From Halolamina pelagica (lineage in GTDB: Archaea > Halobacteriota > Halobacteria > Halobacteriales > Haloferacaceae): 64,000 nucleotides of DNA. The translations under genes and the position numbers were made by a program. The notes below the pieces were generated by a model, which saw nothing but the letters and a program-made list of their open reading frames with translations, had not been told where the DNA came from and searched no databases. Numbering within the stretch: position 1 is the stretch's first letter; every line of letters begins with the position of its first letter. The stretch covers positions 186,001-250,000 of the forward strand of contig NZ_FOXI01000005.1 of the NCBI RefSeq assembly GCF_900115675.1. The letters are read 5' to 3'. Positions 60,726-64,000 of the stretch are shown here, piece after piece.

Positions 60726-61954
60726 GCCGGCCGCTCGCACCCGGGGCGCCCGAGGTCCCCCACGACCACCCCGACGCCCCCGAGACCGACCTGCGGCCGA
60801 TCGCCGACGCAGTCGCGGAGCACGGCGCCGCCGGCTTCGTCGCCGTCGGCGACCGGTTCGCCGACGACCTGCGCTACCTCTCGCGGTTCGGTGGCCCCGA
60901 CCGCGACTACGCCGTCGTGGTCACGCCCGACCGCGCTGCCCTGACCGCGCCCGGGCTGTTCGACGAGCAAGCCCACCGCGAGTTCGTCGACGGCGCGCCG
61001 GGGGACGGGATCGCTCGCGAGGTCCGGACCGAGAAGCAGGGCGACCCGGCGGGCGTCCGTGGGGCCGCCGTGCTCGACGACCTCCGGAACGACGCCGGCG
61101 ACCCGGACTCGCAGACCGTACTCACGCCCGCAAGCATCCCCCACGACGCCGCGCTCTACCTCGAGGACGCCGGCTACGACCTCGCGTCGACGACCGCCGT
61201 TGCCGACGCCCGAGAACGAAAGACTGAGGCCGAACTCGCCTGCCTGCGCCGCGTACAGGCCGTCACCTGTCGCGGGATGGCCCGCGCCGAGGCGGTCCTC
61301 GCGACCGCCGAACCGGCCGGCGACGACCTGCTGTTCGATGGCGAACCGCTCACGACGGAGCGCCTTCGCCGCGAGGTCGACGTGGAGATGGCCCGCCACG
61401 GGATCCGCAGCGCGGGCAACACCGTGATCGGCGCCGGACAAACCGCGGCGGACCTCCACTACACCGGGATCGACCACGTCTCGCCCGGCGAGACGGTGCT
61501 GCTCGACGTCTCGCCCCGCGGCCCGCACGGCTACTACGGCGATCTCACCCGCACGTTCGCGGTCGCGAGTGAGGGCGGCTGGGAACGGCGCGCGTTCGTC
61601 GCGGTCGAACGGGCCCACGGGACCGCGCTCGACCACGTCGAGGCGGGCGTCACGGCCGGCACCGTCCACGAGGAGGCCGCCGCCGAACTCACCGCTCACG
61701 GCTTCCGGATCGACTCCCCGGAGATCGGTTTCACCCACGGCGTCGGCCACGGCGTCGGCGTCAGCCTCCACGAGGGGCCGTCGCTGCGGGCTGACACGCC
61801 GCTGGAACCGGGCAACGTCGTCACGATCGAACCCGGCGTCTACGACGCCGACACCGGCGGGGTCCGGATCGAGGACCTCGTCGCCGTCACCGAGAACGGC
61901 TACGAGCGGCTGGCGACCTATCCGGTTCGGTTCACCCCTGTCCCCCCCGCGTAA
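60722..61954 (+). CDS. M24 family metallopeptidase (Xaa-Pro aminopeptidase-like)
   Basis: A 410-residue protein with an N-terminal creatinase-like domain and a C-terminal pita-bread domain. Metal ligands are in VLLDVSPRGPHGYYGDLTRTFAV (two Asp), FTHGVGHGVGVSLHEGP (His), VTIEPGVY (Glu) and GGVRIEDLV (Glu). It removes N-terminal residues, probably before proline. The start is GTG at 60722, overlapping the helicase stop by 4 bases, so they are translationally coupled though functionally unrelated by known roles. Confidence 0.92.
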   Translation: MSRPLAPGAPEVPHDHPDAPETDLRPIADAVAEHGAAGFVAVGDRFADDLRYLSRFGGPDRDYAVVVTPDRAALTAPGLFDEQAHREFVDGAPGDGIAREVRTEKQGDPAGVRGAAVLDDLRNDAGDPDSQTVLTPASIPHDAALYLEDAGYDLASTTAVADARERKTEAELACLRRVQAVTCRGMARAEAVLATAEPAGDDLLFDGEPLTTERLRREVDVEMARHGIRSAGNTVIGAGQTAADLHYTGIDHVSPGETVLLDVSPRGPHGYYGDLTRTFAVASEGGWERRAFVAVERAHGTALDHVEAGVTAGTVHEEAAAELTAHGFRIDSPEIGFTHGVGHGVGVSLHEGPSLRADTPLEPGNVVTIEPGVYDADTGGVRIEDLVAVTENGYERLATYPVRFTPVPPA

Positions 61955-62110
61955 CCCGTCCCCGACTTTTCCAACCAGAACGCGACCAACCACCCCGTGG
62001 TCTGAACCAGGCCGCAGGGCGGTCGAAGCGGGAGCACGGCGCACCCCCTGCGGCGTCGACTGCGCGCCGTCCGTTCGCCACGGCTGTGGCGGCGCCACCG
62101 CCCCGCCGAC
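61955..62110. other. 156-bp spacer sharing a block with the spacer at 4258
   Basis: No gene. At 61960-61989 it has a block that matches 4281-4310 at 23 of 30 positions including the 14-mer CCAGAACGCGACCA. The remainder is GC-rich. Confidence 0.5.
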
Positions 62111-62359
62111 CTACTCCTCCTCGGACTCCTCGGGGTCGGCGACGACGCCGTCGACCGCTCGCTCGGCGGCCATCCCCGGCAGGTCGCCCGGCGTGGTCAG
62201 GTACTTCGGGAGCAGTACCATCAGCACCGCGACCGCGAGGAAGGCGCCGCCGACGGCGACCTCGCCGCCGAGCAGCCGCTCCGTCGCGTAGATCCCCAGC
62301 GGGATCGCGAACACGAGGCTGCCCGCGACGCCGAGGGTCTCCAACAGGCCGAGTCGCAT
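62111..62359 (-). CDS. Two-TM small membrane protein (DUF7533-type)
   Basis: An 82-residue membrane protein with two hydrophobic helices (LETLGVAGSLVFAIPLGI and GGAFLAVAVLMVLLP), then KYLTTPGDLPGMAAERAV and an acidic tail. I recall the family as DUF7533 in haloarchaea. Function unknown. The ATG at 62359 is preferred, as upstream sequence in frame lacks coding style. Divergent from riboflavin synthase across a 91-bp spacer. Confidence 0.78.
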   Translation of the reverse strand: MRLGLLETLGVAGSLVFAIPLGIYATERLLGGEVAVGGAFLAVAVLMVLLPKYLTTPGDLPGMAAERAVDGVVADPEESEEE

Positions 62360-62391
62360 CACCGCCCGGTAGGCGTTCGGTCGGCAAAACC

Positions 62392-62412
62392 CTCTCGTAA
62401 CGGAATCGAGAG
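62392..62412. promoter_or_regulatory. Inverted repeat CTCTCG/CGAGAG before riboflavin synthase
   Basis: Perfect 6-bp arms 9 nt apart (62392-62397 and 62407-62412), between the two divergent genes and 39-59 bp before the riboflavin synthase start. A candidate operator for either gene. Confidence 0.35.
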
Positions 62413-62450
62413 TGGAAACGCTCTTGAGACGCGACGGCGGAGCCACGGAC

Positions 62451-63047
62451 GTGTTCACCGGCATCGTCGAGCGAACGGGCGAGATCACCGACGTGAGCGA
62501 GACCGAGGACGGGCGCCGCCTCACTGTCGCGGCGGCCGGGCTGGAGGACCTCCACCACGGGCAGTCGATCAGCGTCAGCGGCGTCTGTCTCACCGTGGAG
62601 GCGTTCGACCGCGAGGCGGGCTGGTTCGAGGTGTTCCTCGCCGCGGAGACGGTCGAGAAGACGTACCTCGGCGAGCTATCGGCCGGCGACCCGGTCAACG
62701 TCGAGCGTGCGCTCCCCGCTGACGGGCGCTTCGACGGCCACGTCGTCCAGGGCCACGTCGACACCACCGCGACCGTCGAAGCCGTCGAACAGGTGGGCGA
62801 GGACTGGCGCTACACGTTCTCGCTGCCCGCGGAACTGAGTCAGTACGTCGTGGAGAAGGGCTCCATCGCCGTCGACGGCATCAGCCTCACCGTCGCCGCG
62901 CGCGACGAGGACCGCTTCGAGGTGGCGATCATCCCGGCCACCCGCGAGATCACGACCCTCTCGGAGAAGGAGGTCGGCGACCCGGTCCACCTGGAGGTCG
63001 ACGTGATGGCGAAGTACGTCGAACGGATGACGGACGGCTACCGCTGA
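62451..63047 (+). CDS. ribE: Riboflavin synthase alpha chain
   Basis: A 198-residue riboflavin synthase with two tandem lumazine-binding halves. The first begins FTGIVERTGEITDV and has ISVSGVCLTVEAF; the second has GHVDTTATVEAVEQ and IAVDGISLTVAARDEDRFEVAIIP. The paired SGVCLTV/DGISLTV segments are diagnostic. It converts two lumazines to riboflavin. Bacterial-type enzyme, as in haloarchaea generally. The start is the GTG at 62451, because the family starts M-F-T-G-I-V. Confidence 0.95.
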   Translation: MFTGIVERTGEITDVSETEDGRRLTVAAAGLEDLHHGQSISVSGVCLTVEAFDREAGWFEVFLAAETVEKTYLGELSAGDPVNVERALPADGRFDGHVVQGHVDTTATVEAVEQVGEDWRYTFSLPAELSQYVVEKGSIAVDGISLTVAARDEDRFEVAIIPATREITTLSEKEVGDPVHLEVDVMAKYVERMTDGYR

Positions 63048-63063
63048 GTCGCCGGCGACGGGC

Positions 63064-63351
63064 TCAGTCGGCCTGTCCGGAGCAGGCTTCGGCGCCGCCG
63101 TCAGCCTGCACGGGCTCGGGCGGGTTCAGCTGGTAGAGGTTCTGTCGCGCGTCGGCGAAGTAGACGTCCTCGTCGACGACACCGATCCCCTCGAGCCGTT
63201 CGAGCGCGTAGCGTACCGTCCGTGCGGAGAGCATGGACTCCTCGACGATCCCCTTCTGGGTCAGCGGACCGTCGTACTCGAGTACTTTGAACACGAGCTT
63301 GGCGCTTGGTGGGAGGTCGTCCAGGGCCTCCTCGTCAGTCTCGGTCATCAT
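63064..63351 (-). CDS. Small winged-helix transcription regulator
   Basis: A 95-residue protein with a MarR/Lrp-like winged helix: LPPSAKLVFKVLEYDGPLTQ, a helix with VEESMLSARTVRYALERLEGIGVV (recognition helix SARTVRYALERL) and a wing VDEDVYFADARQNLYQL. The tail has a lone Cys (EACSGQAD). It resembles the abundant haloarchaeal single-domain MarR-like regulators. The two possible ATGs are 63351 and 63348. I use the upstream one. A TTTATGCC box at 63374-63382 sits 27 nt from the start. Target unknown. Confidence 0.83.
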   Translation of the reverse strand: MMTETDEEALDDLPPSAKLVFKVLEYDGPLTQKGIVEESMLSARTVRYALERLEGIGVVDEDVYFADARQNLYQLNPPEPVQADGGAEACSGQAD

Positions 63352-63373
63352 TTCGGATCGAAACCCTCCACCG

Positions 63374-63382
63374 GCATAAATC
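63374..63382 (-). promoter_or_regulatory. TATA box ATTTATGCC
   Basis: On the minus strand ATTTATGCC is centred 27 nt before the ATG at 63351. Leaderless start predicted. Confidence 0.55.
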
Positions 63383-63430
63383 TTCGTGGACTGGTGTCGT
63401 GGCCCAACACGGCCGACGGCCAAGCGAACT

Positions 63431-63438
63431 CCTTTTGT
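63431..63438 (+). promoter_or_regulatory. Box A-like CCTTTTGT before the EMC6-like gene
   Basis: CCTTTTGT is centred 27-28 nt before the ATG at 63462. Likely drives the EMC6-like gene and rli1 together. Confidence 0.5.
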
Positions 63439-63461
63439 CGGCGCGTCACGGAGTCGTTCCC

Positions 63462-63776
63462 ATGGCTACGGAGAGTTCTCGCGGGCTTTCGGACCACGTC
63501 CGCGGGGTGACCGTCACGACCCTCGCCTGTCTGGCCGGCGTTACCGCGGCCGTCGTGAGCGCGATCGTGTTCGGGACCGACCCGTCGACGGTGGGGACGA
63601 CGACGCCGCTGGCGGTCGTCGCGGGGTTCGTCATCGCCCAGTACCCGATCCTCTACGCCCTCCGCGTCGACGTGTCGGAGTTCGGCATCAAGGACAACCT
63701 CTACGTCGCGTTCATGACGTTCGCGCTCTGGTTCCTGAGCTACACCGTGGTGCTCTCGACCGGAGTGAGTTTCTGA
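63462..63776 (+). CDS. EMC6-like membrane protein
   Basis: A 104-residue protein with three hydrophobic helices: VTTLACLAGVTAAVVSAIVFG, PLAVVAGFVIAQYPILYAL and YVAFMTFALWFLSYTVVLST, separated by short polar loops (VDVSEFGIKDN). The family is annotated as EMC6-like in haloarchaea, related by structure to eukaryotic EMC6. A membrane-insertion role is possible, together with DUF106 (EMC3-like). The stop overlaps the rli1 start by one base (TGATG). Confidence 0.82.
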   Translation: MATESSRGLSDHVRGVTVTTLACLAGVTAAVVSAIVFGTDPSTVGTTTPLAVVAGFVIAQYPILYALRVDVSEFGIKDNLYVAFMTFALWFLSYTVVLSTGVSF

Positions 63777-64000
63777 TGTCCAGCGACAGTATCGCGGTCG
63801 TGGATCTGGATCGCTGCCAGCCCGACCGGTGCAACTACGAGTGTCAGAAGTTCTGTCCGCCCAACCGGACGGGCAAGGAGTGCATCACGCTCCGCGGGGA
63901 GGACGCACAGGAGGGCGACCCCGACCAGATCCACATCTCCGAGGAGATCTGTCTGGGCGAGTCCTGCGGGATCTGCGTCGAGAAGTGCCCCTTCGACGCC
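63776..64000 (+). CDS. ABCE1/Rli1 ribosome-recycling ATPase (3' end outside window)
   Basis: The first 75 codons of ABCE1. Visible is the N-terminal iron-sulfur domain: DLDRCQPDRCNYECQKFCPPN, where four Cys bind the first cluster, and EEICLGESCGICVEKCPFDA with the second set. This pattern is unique to ABCE1/Rli1. The protein splits post-termination ribosomes into subunits with ATP. The two ATPase domains lie right of the window. It starts in the stop of the EMC6-like gene (TGATG), so the two are translationally coupled. Confidence 0.93.
   Translation, partial: MSSDSIAVVDLDRCQPDRCNYECQKFCPPNRTGKECITLRGEDAQEGDPDQIHISEEICLGESCGICVEKCPFDA

Noticed and set aside
58653-60740. Very long minus-strand open frame running from the PotD-type gene back across the helicase
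   Set aside because: It is the antisense shadow of the helicase, caused by GC-rich codons. The lipoprotein signal, promoter and GTG at 58652 define the true start.

Overview
The window is a 64-kb stretch of chromosome from a halophilic archaeon (class Halobacteria). The evidence is very high GC with almost all third codon positions G or C, acidic Asp/Glu-rich proteins, many haloarchaea-specific small zinc-ribbon and DUF families, Tat-type lipoprotein signals, a PGF-CTERM surface protein, archaeal SepF, GatD, NreA, FAU-1 and ABCE1/Rli1, and many promoters with an A/T-rich box about 27 nt before the start codon (leaderless transcripts). I cannot name the genus. The window looks like ordinary, densely packed core chromosome. 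I see no transposase, integrase, CRISPR array, rRNA or tRNA. Many neighbours overlap or abut by a few bases.

Layout. 1-6.6 kb: uvrA (cut by the left edge) translationally joined to a lipoprotein, a BNR beta-propeller protein, a geranylgeranyl-reductase-type flavoprotein and a GcvT/YgfZ-like protein. 6.6-13.5 kb: small regulators and zinc-ribbon proteins, an SDR enzyme, an exported LVIVD-repeat protein with a PGF-CTERM tail, a NifU-type protein, the FAU-1-type RNA-binding protein and the cell-division protein SepF. 13.5-19.1 kb: a DUF1028 protein, an M32 carboxypeptidase, a 457-bp spacer with strong hairpins, then DUF5788, PolX and Mut7-C. 19-24.5 kb: a membrane protein with a Cys-rich tail, DUF5789, DNA-repair protein NreA, RNase HI with its operon partner, and a PadR regulator divergent from inorganic pyrophosphatase. 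25-34 kb: an aminotransferase, an ABC1/UbiB kinase-like protein with an unclear start, Hsp20, DUF106 and adenylate kinase, a GNAT protein overlapping gatD, and an ArsR-type regulator.

34-45.5 kb: an S9 peptidase, a large Tat-exported protein with an HDWE motif, phosphoglycerate mutase, a TVP38-type membrane protein, an orphan tungstate-binding lipoprotein, an ArsA/Get3 ATPase carrying a hairpin insertion, a second SDR, endonuclease V, and a rhomboid protease with an AN1-type zinc finger. 45.5-54.6 kb: an amino-acid permease fused to two UspA domains, a probable decayed lipoprotein gene, a NYN nuclease, a COG1709-type regulator, a zinc-ribbon protein, a methyltransferase, DUF5830, a second aminotransferase, an alkaline-phosphatase-superfamily protein and a 57-residue zinc finger. 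54.7-58.7 kb: a four-gene polyamine-type ABC importer operon. 58.8-64 kb: a UvrD-type helicase coupled to an M24 peptidase, a small membrane protein, riboflavin synthase, a winged-helix protein, an EMC6-like membrane protein, and the start of ABCE1/Rli1, cut by the right edge.

Themes. DNA repair and replication is heavily represented (UvrA, PolX, NreA, RNase HI, endonuclease V, SF1 helicase). No single cluster forms a clearly new system. The most unusual signals are the palindromic insertion inside the arsA-like gene, the dyads between padR and ppa, the exported HDWE-motif protein, the convergent genes that share a CTAG stop, and the ABC1 gene with no normal start codon. Family names given as DUF or HVO numbers are from memory of haloarchaeal annotation and were not checked by a search.
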